Under the pieces are notes generated by a model. That model worked only from the letters and a program-made list of their open reading frames with translations. It had not been told where the DNA came from and ran no database searches. A stretch of DNA of 33,080 nt, taken from NCBI GenBank assembly GCA_022545545.1, contig JACZQV010000011.1, forward strand, positions 1 through 33,080, written 5' to 3'. The number at the start of each line of letters is the position of its first letter. Position 1 is the stretch's first letter. Origin of the DNA: Pseudomonadota bacterium. GTDB taxonomy: Bacteria > Pseudomonadota > Alphaproteobacteria > SMXQ01. Positions 23,017 to 32,020 of the stretch are shown here, in pieces. Made by a program: the position numbers and the translations under genes.

Positions 23017-24450
23017 TTATTGCGCGGCGACCAGATGACCGTCGTAGATCGGCAGGTAATCGACCGTCCGTTCCGGCGGAAAGCGAAGGGTAATCGTGGT
23101 GCCGACCCCAAGGTTGCTTTCAATCTCGAGCGTGCCGCCGTGGGCTTCGACGAGGGACTTCGTCAATGGCAGACCGAGACCGGTGCCTTCGGATTCCCGG
23201 CTGATCGCGTTATCCACCTGCCCGAAAGGCCGCATCGCCTCCGGAATCTGATCGGGCGACATGCCGACGCCCGTGTCGGTCACGCTCAGCACGAAGGACC
23301 CTTCCCTGTCGACATCGACGCCGACCTCGATCGTCCCCTCCTCGGGCGTGAATTTGACCGCGTTCGAGAGCAGGTTGAGCATGATCTGCTTGAGCTTCTG
23401 CGCATCGACGCGAAGGACCTTCATGGATGACCGGAAGTCGGTGACGATGGTAACCTGCCCCTCCTCGGCGCGGTGCTTTACCAGACTGATGCAGCCGTCG
23501 ATCATCTCTTCCAAGTCGACCTCTTCCTCGTCGAGCTCCATGTTGCCGGCCTCGATCTTCGAAATGTCGAGGATGTCGTTGATGATGTTAAGCAGGTGAC
23601 TGCCCGACTCGTTGATGTCCTTGACATATTCGGCCTGCTTTTCATTGAGGTCGCCGAAGAACTCCTGCTTCAGCATCTCGGAAAAGCCGATTATGGCGTT
23701 CAGTGGCGTTCTCAGCTCATGGCTCATATTGGCGAGAAATTCCGACTTCGCGCGATTGGCAAGAATCTGCTGCTCGAGAGCCACTTGCTGGGTTTCTTCC
23801 TCTCTCTTCTTTCGTGAATCGTCCAGCGCGATGCGGAACTTGTTGAGGATGAATATGATTCCCACGAACAACAGCCACATTACGGCCGAAACGATGCCCA
23901 GGAACAGATCGCCGAAAAAAATGACGAAATGAGTCGCGAATTTTTTCAGGGTGGGCATGCGAAAGGCGTCAGACAGCACAACCATCCCTAACACGATCGA
24001 ATCGCCCGGCGCGAAGAACAGGCGGCCGATCCAGGACACCCGGCGGGGCAGTTTCGTGCCCTGATAGGATTTCTGGGCCCGCCGGCTGACCTTGGCCGGG
24101 CACCACTGCGCCAGATTTTGGACGTTGGAAATGGCGCCCGCGCCCGATGCGATCCGATCACGCCATTCGGCGGCCTCCCGGCTCATCGCGCCGGTCTCTT
24201 GCGCCGCCGAGCAGGTGAACCACATGAGCGCCGTCAGTCTGTCCTTCTTGACGCCCTGGCCTTTGGCGTAGATCAGGCCGAGTTGGTACTGGGCCCTGCC
24301 GTCGCCCTGTTTCGCGGGCGAGCTCAGTTCCGAGATGGCGGTGGCATAATCGCCCATCTCGTACGCCGCCAGTCCGGTTTCGACGCCGGCCCGGACCGGC
24401 GCCGCCAAGCCGAACGCAATCACCAGGGCAAGTATGACCGAGCGGATCAT
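23017..24450 (-). CDS. Sensor histidine kinase with Sel1-like extracytoplasmic domain
   Basis: Membrane sensor kinase; autophosphorylates a His in response to an unknown signal and passes phosphate to an unidentified response regulator (none is in the window). 477 aa from the Met at 24450, chosen because a clean signal peptide follows ([21 protein letters not shown]); the track's 70 extra residues look spurious. Residues about 23-115 form Sel1/TPR-like repeats ([42 protein letters not shown]). One strong hydrophobic segment lies at about 174-203. HisKA has the phospho-acceptor His244 ([23 protein letters not shown]). HATPase motifs are N-box [20 protein letters not shown] and GTGLGLPLT. It is an orphan, with its own AT-rich upstream region. 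A Sel1 sensor domain on a kinase is uncommon in my experience. Confidence 0.9.
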   Translation of the reverse strand: MIRSVILALVIAFGLAAPVRAGVETGLAAYEMGDYATAISELSSPAKQGDGRAQYQLGLIYAKGQGVKKDRLTALMWFTCSAAQETGAMSREAAEWRDRIASGAGAISNVQNLAQWCPAKVSRRAQKSYQGTKLPRRVSWIGRLFFAPGDSIVLGMVVLSDAFRMPTLKKFATHFVIFFGDLFLGIVSAVMWLLFVGIIFILNKFRIALDDSRKKREEETQQVALEQQILANRAKSEFLANMSHELRTPLNAIIGFSEMLKQEFFGDLNEKQAEYVKDINESGSHLLNIINDILDISKIEAGNMELDEEEVDLEEMIDGCISLVKHRAEEGQVTIVTDFRSSMKVLRVDAQKLKQIMLNLLSNAVKFTPEEGTIEVGVDVDREGSFVLSVTDTGVGMSPDQIPEAMRPFGQVDNAISRESEGTGLGLPLTKSLVEAHGGTLEIESNLGVGTTITLRFPPERTVDYLPIYDGHLVAAQ

Positions 24451-24698
24451 CGTCCCATGACCACCTTGTTTTCTCCGAAGCCGGGGGTTCGTCCGAAGCC
24501 GGGCGGCGCCCCGCGAAGGGCAATGACCCAACGCCACATCGCGCCCATGGGCCAAGCGACGGTAATCGCGGGCGCCGCCATCATCCTTATAAGGCGGGAA
24601 TGATTGGAAAATGCTTAATCCGGCGCCGATCGGCACCGGGAAAGTTGATCCCGCGATCATTCGAGAACGCCTAAGTTATCCTTACAGTACGCTTATAC

Positions 24699-24727
24699 AA
24701 TATAGCAAATTTTAAAGATTAATTCAA
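24699..24727 (-). promoter_or_regulatory. Candidate promoter of the histidine kinase
   Basis: On the minus strand TTGAAT (24722-24727) and TATATT (24699-24704) are separated by 17 bp. Transcription would begin near 24692, leaving a leader of about 240 nt to the kinase ATG. Because the DNA is AT-rich, chance matches are easy. Confidence 0.35.
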
Positions 24728-24759
24728 TCTGATTATTGCAAAATGGTTAATTCATACTG

Positions 24760-24775
24760 TTAATAATTTGTTAAC
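24760..24775. promoter_or_regulatory. CtrA-like box TTAA-N7-TTAAC
   Basis: TTAATAATTTGTTAAC fits the full CtrA consensus TTAA-N7-TTAAC of alphaproteobacteria. It lies about 33 bp upstream of the candidate kinase -35. The site is suggestive because CtrA often controls signalling genes in this group. The local AT content makes a chance match quite possible. Confidence 0.4.
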
Positions 24776-24956
24776 TCTATATTTTAACTTGTATTACTAC
24801 TTATATAAGACAGCACGTTGTGGATTTATACTATATATAAGGTGACGCGATCCATGGGGTCAGGGCGCCGACCCCGCGGCCGGAGCGCCCGTGGCATTGA
24901 CCGAATTACCGGGAACAGGGAAAGAGAGAAGGTGTGGGGCGGCGGCCGGTGGTGGG

Positions 24957-25228
24957 CCTAGAGCGGTTCTTGGTAGATAGGAATCAATTTGATGGGCGCA
25001 AATCGGCTCCTTCGGCTAGGCGCGGCGCGCCGCGCGATGCAACGCATCGGGCAAGCGTCGCAACGCCGCCGAGGGGCCGATTTGCCCCACCGAAGGCCGG
25101 GTTCTTTTGCGCCGTGGCGTCGTTGCGCCCCTTTGCCGATGCTCAAGCATCGCCATGCGGCGCGCGCCTAGCCACGGCGCAAAATAATCCCGGTCAAATG
25201 GTTCCTATCTACCAAGAACCGCTCTAGG
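24957..25228. mobile_element. 272-bp inverted-repeat (MITE-like) element
   Basis: The ends are inverted copies: CCTAGAGCGGTTCTTGGTAG... is identical over 27 bases at 24957-24983 and, inverted, 25202-25228, then stays similar for about 8 more. The interior encodes no convincing protein but is full of nested hairpins. TTTTGCGCCGTGGC (25105-25118) pairs perfectly with 25171-25184, GATGC pairs with GCATC twice, and CAAATCGGC near the left pairs with GCCGATTTG near 25085. This is the form of a non-autonomous element. Its right end contains the TAG stop of nadC. No target-site duplication is obvious. Confidence 0.8.
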
Positions 25229-26063
25229 CGTCGTAATCGAGGCCGATATCGACGGCGGGCGCCGACTGGGTCATGCGCCCGACGGAGACGAAATCCACGC
25301 CTGTCGCGGCCTTGTCGCGGATGGTCTCGAAAGTGATGCCGCCCGACGCCTCGAGCTTGGCCCGTCCGGCGACGATCTTCACCGCCTGCTCCATCTCGGC
25401 CCGGTCCATGTTGTCCAAGAGGATCATGTCGGCCCCGGCCCCGGCCGCTTCGCGCACCTGATCGAGGGTGTCGCATTCGACCTCGACCACGGTCGAGGGC
25501 GGCACGTCCCGCTTGGCCCGGCGCACCGCCTCGGCGAGGCTGGCGCAGGCGGCGATGTGATTGTCCTTGATCAGCACGCCGTCATCGAGACGCATGCGGT
25601 GATTGTCCGCCCCGCCGGTACGGGTCGCGTATTTCGCCAGGGCGCGCAGGCCGGGGATGGTCTTGCGGGTATCGAGCAGTATCGCCCCCGTTCCCGAGAT
25701 CCGCTCGACATATTGCCGCGTCAGCGTGGCGATGCCCGAGAGATGCTGGATGATGTTGAGCGCCGTCCGCTCGGCCGCGAGGATGGCGCGGGCGTCCCCC
25801 TCGATACGCGCCAGCACGGTCATGGCCGCGACTTTCTCGCCGTCCTTGACCAAGCCCGAGGCGGTACAATCCGGGTCCAGGCGCTTGAACACCTGGATCG
25901 CGATGTCGCAACCGCAGACCACCAGTTCCTGGCGCGCGACCATCGCCACCTTGAGCCGCGTGCCCTCGGGCACGGTGGCATTGGTGGTGATATCGCCCTG
26001 GCCGACATCCTCGGCCAGGGCGCGGTCGATGAATTGGCCGATTTCCTCGCCGCCCGGCTCCAT
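25224..26063 (-). CDS. nadC: Nicotinate-nucleotide pyrophosphorylase (quinolinate phosphoribosyltransferase)
   Basis: Joins quinolinate and PRPP to make nicotinate mononucleotide, CO2 and PPi in de novo NAD synthesis. 279 aa from the ATG at 26063, preceded by AGG about nine bases upstream. The track's 418-aa ORF extends through nadA in the wrong frame, so its first 139 residues are not real. Motifs: [15 protein letters not shown] at the N-terminus, [17 protein letters not shown], the PRPP/quinolinate site [39 protein letters not shown], and [14 protein letters not shown] and [22 protein letters not shown]. The stop codon TAG belongs to the terminal repeat of the neighbouring element. It is 56 bp after nadA; nadB, often between these genes, is absent. 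Confidence 0.96.
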   Translation of the reverse strand: MEPGGEEIGQFIDRALAEDVGQGDITTNATVPEGTRLKVAMVARQELVVCGCDIAIQVFKRLDPDCTASGLVKDGEKVAAMTVLARIEGDARAILAAERTALNIIQHLSGIATLTRQYVERISGTGAILLDTRKTIPGLRALAKYATRTGGADNHRMRLDDGVLIKDNHIAACASLAEAVRRAKRDVPPSTVVEVECDTLDQVREAAGAGADMILLDNMDRAEMEQAVKIVAGRAKLEASGGITFETIRDKAATGVDFVSVGRMTQSAPAVDIGLDYDA

Positions 26064-26077
26064 CCCGATAACCTGAT

Positions 26078-26107
26078 CCGATTGCTGTCCCGATTGCTGT
26101 CCCGATC
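26078..26107. repeat. 12-bp tandem repeat between nadA and nadC
   Basis: CCGATTGCTGTC is repeated twice exactly (26078-26089, 26090-26101), followed by a partial third copy CCGATC. It occupies half of the 56-bp nadA-nadC gap, just upstream of the nadC ribosome site, and probably arose by slippage. Confidence 0.75.
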
Positions 26108-26119
26108 CGGGGGGGGCCG

Positions 26120-27133
26120 CTATTCGGCGGCGGCGGCGGTGGGGACCGTCAGCGACATCTCGAGCATCCGCTGAAGAGGCTTCAGCGCCGCGACGCGCAC
26201 GGGTTCGGCGATTTCCACCCTCGGCGCCATATTGACCATGCAGAGATAGAGTTTCTCCAAGGTATTCAACGCCATGAAGGGGCAGATGTTGCAGGCGCAC
26301 TCGCCCTCGGCGCCGGGCGCCGGGATGAAGCGCTTGTGGGGAGCCCGCTTTTTCATCTGGTGGATGATGCCGGGCTCGGTGGCGATGATGAAATCCCTGC
26401 CCTCGGCGGTGATGGCGAAATCCAGGATCGAGCGCGTCGAGCCGATATGATCGGCAAGGGCGAGGATCGAGTCGGGACATTCAGGATGGGCCGCCACCTT
26501 GGCCTCGGGGTAGCGCACCTTCAGCTTGACGATTTCGCGTTCGGAAAACTGTTCGTGGACGATGCAGGTGCCCGGCCACAACGTCATCTCGCGTCCGCTC
26601 TGGCGCATGAGGTAGCGGCCGAGATGGTGGTCGGGCGCGAACAGGATGGGTCTGTCCTCGGGAATCCGGGCGATGATGGCGGCGGCGTTCGACGAGGTGA
26701 CGATGATGTCGGAGAGCGCCTTAACTTCGGCCGAGCAGTTGATGTAGGTCAGCGCCAGATGATCGGGGTGTTGCTCACGGAAGCGCCGGAACGGCTCCGG
26801 CTGGCACGACTCCTCCAGCGAGCAGCCGGCCTCGGCATCGGGCAGGAGAACGGTCTTCGAGGGGCTCAGGATCTTGGCCACCTCGGCCATGAAACGCACG
26901 CCGCAGAATACGATGACCTCGGCATCGGTCGCCGCCGCCCGGCGCGACAGGTCGAGGGAATCGCCGACGAAATCCGCAAGGTCCTGGATCTCGCCGTCCT
27001 GGTAGTAGTGGGCGAGGATGACGGCGTTCAATTCTTCGCGCAAACGGCCGATCTCGGCCTCGAGATCGAGGACGGGATCGATATCCCTCTCGCCAATCGC
27101 CTGTTCGCCGGCAGCTACGATGGTTTGGTACAT
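26120..27133 (-). CDS. nadA: Quinolinate synthase
   Basis: [4Fe-4S] enzyme that condenses iminoaspartate with dihydroxyacetone phosphate to quinolinate, the first ring of NAD. 337 aa. Conserved N-terminal [30 protein letters not shown]. Candidate cluster cysteines are Cys104 (EAGCSLEE), Cys219 (AAHPECP) and one of CACNICPFM near 281-284. Other signatures are [33 protein letters not shown] and GTEPGIIH-like [10 protein letters not shown]. Only a weak GGAA precedes the ATG at 27133. A CCGCGG-C-CCGCGG palindrome lies just upstream in the leader (about 27139-27151) and could fold over it. The 248-bp gap to sdhB shows no strong promoter or recognisable operator. Confidence 0.97.
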   Translation of the reverse strand: MYQTIVAAGEQAIGERDIDPVLDLEAEIGRLREELNAVILAHYYQDGEIQDLADFVGDSLDLSRRAAATDAEVIVFCGVRFMAEVAKILSPSKTVLLPDAEAGCSLEESCQPEPFRRFREQHPDHLALTYINCSAEVKALSDIIVTSSNAAAIIARIPEDRPILFAPDHHLGRYLMRQSGREMTLWPGTCIVHEQFSEREIVKLKVRYPEAKVAAHPECPDSILALADHIGSTRSILDFAITAEGRDFIIATEPGIIHQMKKRAPHKRFIPAPGAEGECACNICPFMALNTLEKLYLCMVNMAPRVEIAEPVRVAALKPLQRMLEMSLTVPTAAAAE

Positions 27134-27381
27134 TTTTCCGCGGCCCGCGGCGCCTCAACCCGCCGCCAAGAGCCGTCCTTGTCGTTGTCTCTGGCTTGCG
27201 GCCGGGGTCCCGGAGCAAACCGTTCACTGTGCTTATCCAACATCACATAGGTTCGGGCGTTCGTACTTCAACATCAAGGCCTTTGGCAAGATCGCATTTC
27301 AGCCATGACAAGGGCTCAAACCGGCCCGAAATGGCCGCTTCCGCGCCTTGCGCGCGCCGATACCGCGTCCCGGCGCCAGTC

Positions 27382-28161
27382 CTAACGCCGGGTGGATATG
27401 AGTTTCTTGATTTCGGCGATCGCCTTGGCGGGATTAAGCCCCTTGGGGCAGGTGTTGGTGCAGTTCAGTATGGTATGGCAGCGATAGAGCCGGAAGGGAT
27501 CCTCCAGCGCGGCGAGCCGCTTATTCGTTGACTCGTCCCTCGAATCGGCGATCCAGCGATAGGCCTGGAGCAGGATGGCGGGGCCGAGGAAGCGATCGCC
27601 GTTCCACCAGTAACTCGGGCAGGCGGTGGAGCAGCAGAAGCAGAGGATGCACTCCCACATGCCGTCGAGCCTCTCGCGCTCCTCGGGGCTCTGGAGGCGC
27701 TCGTGACCGTCAGGCGCCGACGTCTCGGTCTGGAGCCACGGTTCGATCGAGGCGTACTGGGCGTAAGCCCCGTTGAGGTCGGGCACCAGGTCCTTGACCA
27801 CCTCCATGTGGGGCAGCGGATACACTTTCACCTCCCCCTTAATCTCGTCGATCCGCTGGATGCAGGCCAAGGTGTTGATCCCGTCGATGTTCATGGCGCA
27901 ACTGCCGCAGACCCCTTCCCGGCAGGAACGGCGGAAGGTGAGGGTGGGATCGGTCTCGTCCTTGACCTTGATCAGGGCGTCGAGGACCATGGCGCCGCAA
28001 TCATCGAGATCGAGATCGAAGCTGTCGAGCCTGGGATTGTCGCCCTTGTCCGGATCCCAGCGGTAGACCTTGAAGGTCTTCACGTTGCCGGCGCCCTCGG
28101 GGGCGGCGAAGTGCTTGCCCTTGACGACCCTGGAATTTTTGGGAAGCGTGAATTCAACCAT
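27382..28161 (-). CDS. sdhB: Succinate dehydrogenase iron-sulfur subunit
   Basis: Carries electrons from the FAD of SdhA to ubiquinone through three iron-sulfur clusters. 259 aa. The [2Fe-2S] ligands are in [21 protein letters not shown]. The [4Fe-4S] and [3Fe-4S] ligands are in [18 protein letters not shown] and [21 protein letters not shown]. The [17 protein letters not shown] motif is typical. It starts 50 bp after the sdhA stop and is the last gene of sdhCDAB. Cluster ligands are all present, so the subunit should be functional. Confidence 0.98.
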   Translation of the reverse strand: MVEFTLPKNSRVVKGKHFAAPEGAGNVKTFKVYRWDPDKGDNPRLDSFDLDLDDCGAMVLDALIKVKDETDPTLTFRRSCREGVCGSCAMNIDGINTLACIQRIDEIKGEVKVYPLPHMEVVKDLVPDLNGAYAQYASIEPWLQTETSAPDGHERLQSPEERERLDGMWECILCFCCSTACPSYWWNGDRFLGPAILLQAYRWIADSRDESTNKRLAALEDPFRLYRCHTILNCTNTCPKGLNPAKAIAEIKKLISTRR

Positions 28162-28211
28162 CGCTCGGGGCCTCGATGTTTCCTCGTCTTCGGACGTCTC
28201 GCATGGGATCC

Positions 28212-30002
28212 TCAGTAGACCCGTTCCTTGGGCGGGATGGTATCGACATCGTCGCTCAAGGGCTGGAGATGGACCGGCCGGTAGTCGAGGACGACGCGGC
28301 CTTCGTCGTCGCGCCGCGCGAGGCTGTGCTTGAGCCAGTTTTCGTCATCGCGATCGGGATAATCCTCGCGCGCATGGGCGCCGCGGCTTTCGGTGCGCGC
28401 CGCCGCCGAATGCAGGCTGACCACCGCCTGCCCCAGCAAATTATCGAGCTCCAGGGTCTCGACCAGGTCGGAATTCCAGATCATCGACCGATCCGTGACA
28501 TTGACCTCGGCGAACGAGGCGCCCACCGCGTCGATTTTCCCGACCCCTTCGTCCAGAATCTCGGCATTGCGGAAAACGGCGCAGTTCTCCTGCATGGCGC
28601 GCTGCATATGGAGGCGTATCTCGCTGGTCCTGAGCGCGCCGTTGGCGTTGCGAAGCCTGTCCAGCCTGGCGATCACCGCATCGCTGGCGGCCCCGGGCAA
28701 CGGCTTGTGCGGGGCGCCCGGCGTCAGCAGCTCGGCCGCCCTGAGCGCGGCGGCGCGGCCGAACACGACGATGTCGAGAAGCGAATTGCACCCCAGCCGG
28801 TTGGCGCCGTGGACCGAAACCGACGCCGCCTCGCCGATCGCCATCAGCCCTGGCTGAACGGCGTCCGGATCGTCGGCCGTCGGCTTCAGGACCTCCCCAT
28901 GGTGGTTGGTGGGTATCCCGCCCATGTTGTAGTGCACCGTCGGTATGACCGGGATCGGCTCCTTGGTGACGTCGACACCGGCGAATATCTGGGCGGTTTC
29001 CGAAATTCCCGGCAGGCGTTCGTGAAGCAGATCCGGGTCCAGGTGTTCGATGTGGAGATGGATATGGTCTTTTTTCGGCCCGACGCCCCGGCCCTCGCGA
29101 ATCTCGATGGTGAGGGCGCGGCTGACCACGTCCCGCGAAGCCAGGTCCCCGGCGCTGGGGGCGTAACGCTCCATGAAATGTTCGCCCTCGGAATTGACCA
29201 GATACCCGCCCTCGCCGCGGGCGCCTTCGGTGATCAGGCAGCCCGAACCGTAAATCCCGGTGGGATGGAACTGGATGAATTCCATGTCCTGCAGCGCCAG
29301 CCCCGCGCGCAACACCATGCCGTTGCCATCGCCGGTGCAGGTGTGGGCGGAGGTGCAGGAGAAATAGGCTCGCCCGTAGCCGCCGGTGGCGAGCACGGTG
29401 ATGTGGGCGTTGAACCGGTGCAAACTCCCGTCTTCCAGGTTCCACGCCATCACCCCCCGGCAGACGCCATCCTCGTCCATGAGCAGATCGAGGGCGAAAT
29501 ACTCGATGAAGAACTCGGCCTCGTGCTTGAGGGCTTGCTGGTAGAGCGTCTGCAGAATGGCGTGGCCGGTGCGGTCGGCGGCGGCGCAGGCCCTGTGCGC
29601 CATCGCCTTGCCGTACTCCACCGTGTGGCCGCCGAAGGGCCGCTGGTAGATCTTGCCATCCTCGGTGCGCGAAAAGGGCACGCCGAAATGCTCGAGCTCG
29701 GTCACCGCCTCGACGGCGTTGCGGCAGAGATATTCGATGGCGTCCTGATCGCCGAGCCAGTCCGAACCCTTCACCGTGTCGTACATGTGCCAGCGCCAAT
29801 CGTCGGGCTCGATATTGCCGAACGAGGCGCCGATGCCGCCTTGGGCGCTGACGGTGTGGCTGCGGGTCGGAAACACCTTGGAGATGCATCCGGTCTTCAG
29901 TCCCGCCGCGGTCATGCCAAGCGCGGCGCGCAATCCGGCGCCGCCGGCGCCGACGACGATGACGTCATAGCTGTGATCGGTGATGTCGTAGGAATTCGCC
30001 AT
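28212..30002 (-). CDS. sdhA: Succinate dehydrogenase flavoprotein subunit
   Basis: Oxidises succinate to fumarate with covalently bound FAD; membrane-attached complex II of the respiratory chain and TCA cycle. 596 aa from the ATG at 30002. The track's 106 extra residues run back through sdhD in another frame and are rejected. A GGGGG ribosome site lies eight bases upstream. FAD-binding motif [18 protein letters not shown]; flavin-linking His49 in [17 protein letters not shown]. Active-site motifs are [29 protein letters not shown] and [18 protein letters not shown]. The C-terminus ends in the usual VRPV-like [10 protein letters not shown] sequence. It starts five bases after the sdhD stop, implying tight coupling. 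Confidence 0.98.
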   Translation of the reverse strand: MANSYDITDHSYDVIVVGAGGAGLRAALGMTAAGLKTGCISKVFPTRSHTVSAQGGIGASFGNIEPDDWRWHMYDTVKGSDWLGDQDAIEYLCRNAVEAVTELEHFGVPFSRTEDGKIYQRPFGGHTVEYGKAMAHRACAAADRTGHAILQTLYQQALKHEAEFFIEYFALDLLMDEDGVCRGVMAWNLEDGSLHRFNAHITVLATGGYGRAYFSCTSAHTCTGDGNGMVLRAGLALQDMEFIQFHPTGIYGSGCLITEGARGEGGYLVNSEGEHFMERYAPSAGDLASRDVVSRALTIEIREGRGVGPKKDHIHLHIEHLDPDLLHERLPGISETAQIFAGVDVTKEPIPVIPTVHYNMGGIPTNHHGEVLKPTADDPDAVQPGLMAIGEAASVSVHGANRLGCNSLLDIVVFGRAAALRAAELLTPGAPHKPLPGAASDAVIARLDRLRNANGALRTSEIRLHMQRAMQENCAVFRNAEILDEGVGKIDAVGASFAEVNVTDRSMIWNSDLVETLELDNLLGQAVVSLHSAAARTESRGAHAREDYPDRDDENWLKHSLARRDDEGRVVLDYRPVHLQPLSDDVDTIPPKERVY

Positions 30003-30007
30003 CGCGC

Positions 30008-30388
30008 TTAGCCCCCGAAGGCGATCCTGGCGACGGCGAAGAGTGCCGCCAGCGCCAGGACGGCGACGGCGATCTTCATGGCGATCAAGGTGGCGACGTG
30101 GCGGCGCTCGGTGTGGACGTAATCCTCGATGATGGACTCGAGACCGAGCCAGACGTGATAGAAGGTCACCGCCAACAGCAACGCCATCAGTATGGCGTTC
30201 AGTGGCGCGCCCAGCCAGGCGACGACCGCCCCATGGCTCTTCCCGGCAAGCATCGCCATGGAGGGGACGAACCAGATCGTCAGCGGCACCAGGGCGATCG
30301 CTGTCAGCCTCTGCGCCCACCAGTGGCCGGCGCCTTCCTTGGCCGAACCGGAGCCGCCGGCGCCGCCGGTCGGCGCGCCGGGGCTCAT
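30008..30388 (-). CDS. sdhD: Succinate dehydrogenase membrane anchor subunit D
   Basis: Membrane anchor that, with SdhC, binds heme b and ubiquinone for complex II. 126 aa from the ATG at 30388, which overlaps the sdhC stop as ATGA; the track's longer ORF lies in sdhC in the wrong frame. An N-terminal Gly/Ser-rich stretch precedes [20 protein letters not shown]. Three hydrophobic helices are at about 28-47, 59-83 and 100-122. The heme ligand is likely His78, in the pattern [15 protein letters not shown], which includes the Asp-Tyr of the quinone site. Small, poorly conserved in sequence, but placed unmistakably by context. Confidence 0.95.
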   Translation of the reverse strand: MSPGAPTGGAGGSGSAKEGAGHWWAQRLTAIALVPLTIWFVPSMAMLAGKSHGAVVAWLGAPLNAILMALLLAVTFYHVWLGLESIIEDYVHTERRHVATLIAMKIAVAVLALAALFAVARIAFGG

Positions 30389-30783
30389 GATCCGCCGCCC
30401 ATCACGGTCAGGCCGAAGGCCCAGGCCGCTCCGGTCAACAGGATCGACACCACGACGACCGCCCAACCCGAAGCATAGACCTGGGGCAACTCGAAGCCCC
30501 AGCCGGCGTCCCAGACGAGATGGCGGACGCCGTTGCACAGGTGATAGAACAGCGCGAAGGAAAAACCGAGAAGCACCACCATGCCAAGCCACGACCCCAA
30601 CAAACCCTGGGCCACGGCGAAGGGGCCCGGCCCGGCCCCGGCGGCCAGCAGCCAGTAGACCAGCAGCGCCAAGCCGGCGAACAGCGCCACTCCGGTAATG
30701 CGGTGAAATATCGACAAAATCATGGTCAACTGCGGCCGGTAGACCTGCAGATGCGGCGACAGCGGACGTTTACCCTTTGGCAT
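30385..30783 (-). CDS. sdhC: Succinate dehydrogenase cytochrome b556 subunit C
   Basis: Second membrane anchor of complex II, binding heme b and quinone. 132 aa from the Met at 30783, with AGGG eight bases upstream. The track's 39-residue extension starts at the candidate promoter and is not plausible. The hallmark [26 protein letters not shown] is present, and the heme ligand His81 lies in [16 protein letters not shown]. Three transmembrane helices are at about 23-47, 61-82 and 105-127. First gene of sdhCDAB; its stop overlaps sdhD by four bases. Confidence 0.96.
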   Translation of the reverse strand: MPKGKRPLSPHLQVYRPQLTMILSIFHRITGVALFAGLALLVYWLLAAGAGPGPFAVAQGLLGSWLGMVVLLGFSFALFYHLCNGVRHLVWDAGWGFELPQVYASGWAVVVVSILLTGAAWAFGLTVMGGGS

Positions 30784-30871
30784 TTGCGAAGCCCTGAGAG
30801 CGATCAGCGAAGCCGTGAGAAACGATCTCGGACGGAATGCGGCGCCGCGCGATGTTGGACGCCGCGCACCC

Positions 30872-30900
30872 GGTTTAGACTCCTGGCCACTCAGTGTCAA
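30872..30900 (-). promoter_or_regulatory. Candidate sdhCDAB promoter
   Basis: On the minus strand a perfect -35 TTGACA (30895-30900) is followed after exactly 17 bp by TAAACC (30872-30877). Transcription would start near 30865, giving a leader of about 80 nt. It is the best promoter match in the sdhC upstream gap (30784-31174). The rest of that gap holds only the repeat at 31057-31118. Confidence 0.5.
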
Positions 30901-31056
30901 CTTCGGGAGATCAACCTCCGCCGCGCCCAGCGCCCGATCCCCCGGCGACAGTCCGCCTTCCGCTCAAGGGGGATATCGCCGGCCGATGGCGCCCGGTCCG
31001 GCCGGCGAATCCCGCCGAATCGGCAACCTTGCCCGGACGGTGTCGGCAGGGGGTTA

Positions 31057-31118
31057 GGGCACTATCCGGCCAGATGGAATCGTTTGAGTTCAGATGTGAT
31101 TCAAGCTTTCAAACGATT
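31057..31118. repeat. Dispersed motif copy 3 plus hairpin
   Basis: GGGCACTATCCGGCCAGATG (31057-) is the fullest copy of the motif also seen at 13555 and 21550. It continues directly into a hairpin: AATCGTTTGA (31078-31087) pairs perfectly with TCAAACGATT (31109-31118) around a 21-nt loop. It lies between sdhC and the dioxygenase end. The other copies lack the hairpin and may be truncated versions. Confidence 0.7.
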
Positions 31119-31174
31119 AGGGGGCCTGGATGACGAAACTGTATCGGCCGGGCGATGAGGAATGGACGCGGCGC

Positions 31175-32020
31175 TCAGCGCGGCGCGTCGCCGGCGGCGG
31201 TCGTCCGGTGTAGAAGGCGCACCATGTCCTCGGTGTAGTCCATGACCGCGTAGTGCATGGTGCACCGGTTGTCCCACATCACCACGTCGCCGGCCCGCCA
31301 GCGGTGCCGGTACACGTTCTCGGGCCGGGTGGCGACGGCGTGCAGGGTGTCCAGCAGGGGACGGCTCTCGTCTTCGGTCATGTCTTCGATGCCGATGGTG
31401 AAGTGTGGGTTGACGAACAGCGCCGGGCGACCGGTCGCCGGATGGGTGCGCACCACCGGGTGGGCGCGCGGCGGCTTCACCTCCCCGGGGTCGATGGTAC
31501 GCGCGTCGTTATGCTCCAGGCTGCGGGTGTAGGTGGCCATGCCGCTATGGAGCGCGCGCCGGCCCCGCAGGTCCTCGCGCAGGCCGTCGGAGAGCGCCTC
31601 GTAGGCGCGGTACATGTTGCAGAACATGGTGTCGCCGCGCCCCTCGGTCACCTCGCGCGCGTGCAGCACCGTCACCGCCGGCGGCCGCTCGGCGTGGGAG
31701 ATGTCCGAATGCCAGTAGTCGTTGCGCGCGCCGGGCCGGCCCTCGCGGTTCTCGATGATCAGCACCGCCGGGAAGCCGTCCACGGTCCGCCGCGTGCGCA
31801 GCGGGTGGGGCTCGACCGGACCGAACAGCTCGGTGAATTCCACCTGGGCGCCGGCGGCCAGGTCCTGATCCGGGAACACGAGGACCAGGTGCTCATGGAA
31901 CGCGTCGCGAATGGCCAAGCTCGCCGCCTCGTCCAGGCGGGCCAGGTCCACGCCCCGCACCTCGGCGCCAAGGGCGGCGCAAAGCCTGCTGAGCTTCATG
32001 GGCTTCCCGTTGTCCGACAT
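31175..32020 (-). CDS. TauD/TfdA-family Fe(II)/2-oxoglutarate dioxygenase
   Basis: Oxidises an unknown organic substrate with O2, 2-oxoglutarate and Fe(II), typically hydroxylating beside a sulfonate, aryl ether or similar group. 281 aa. The iron triad is His104-x-Asp106 (DYWHSDISH) and His256 (CTMHYAVMDY); a 2-oxoglutarate-binding Arg lies at 268 or 272 (VRLLHRTT). The N-terminal ALGAEVRGVDLARL and NPHFTIGI are also family motifs. The start could be the ATG at 32020, or Met8 at 31999, which has GGGAAG better placed upstream. No transporter or sulfonate genes are nearby, so taurine is not supported as substrate. Confidence 0.92.
   Translation of the reverse strand: MSDNGKPMKLSRLCAALGAEVRGVDLARLDEAASLAIRDAFHEHLVLVFPDQDLAAGAQVEFTELFGPVEPHPLRTRRTVDGFPAVLIIENREGRPGARNDYWHSDISHAERPPAVTVLHAREVTEGRGDTMFCNMYRAYEALSDGLREDLRGRRALHSGMATYTRSLEHNDARTIDPGEVKPPRAHPVVRTHPATGRPALFVNPHFTIGIEDMTEDESRPLLDTLHAVATRPENVYRHRWRAGDVVMWDNRCTMHYAVMDYTEDMVRLLHRTTAAGDAPR

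Larger units (their letters stand above)
24660..24845. other. AT-rich intergenic island
   Basis: Roughly 185 bp of strongly AT-rich sequence in an otherwise GC-rich window, between the kinase start and the inverted-repeat element. No ORF or RNA gene is apparent. It contains a candidate promoter toward the kinase, one full CtrA-like site, and two sequences differing from the DnaA box TTATCCACA at two positions (TTATCCTTA at 24677, and the reverse-strand AAATCCACA at 24820-24828). The flanking 24451-24659 and 24846-24956 hold nothing else that I recognise. Confidence 0.7.

Noticed and set aside
24660-24845. Reading the AT-rich island as the chromosome origin
   Set aside because: No dnaA, hemE, parAB or cluster of good DnaA boxes nearby; only two imperfect boxes. 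Kept as an AT-rich regulatory candidate.
24934-25227. 97-aa + strand ORF and the overlapping short ORFs inside the 272-bp element
   Set aside because: Their sequence is produced by the repeat's hairpins; no ribosome site or family similarity.
26064-26480. N-terminal 139 residues of the 418-aa nadC ORF in the track
   Set aside because: They are the wrong frame of nadA (Arg/His-rich, no family similarity); the NadC family begins at the ATG at 26063.
27272-27286. CATCAAGGCCTTTGG upstream of nadA resembles the palindrome arm (ATCAAGGACCTTTGG)
   Set aside because: One deletion plus flanking mismatches over a short span; could be a decayed copy but cannot be told from chance.
30003-30320. N-terminal 106 residues of the track's 702-aa sdhA ORF
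   Set aside because: Out-of-frame reading of sdhD; the true start with ribosome site is at 30002.
31130-31213. 28-codon + strand ORF (MTKLYRPGDEEW...) preceded by AGGGGG
   Set aside because: Attractive ribosome site, but very short and its second half is antisense to the end of the dioxygenase gene; no other support.
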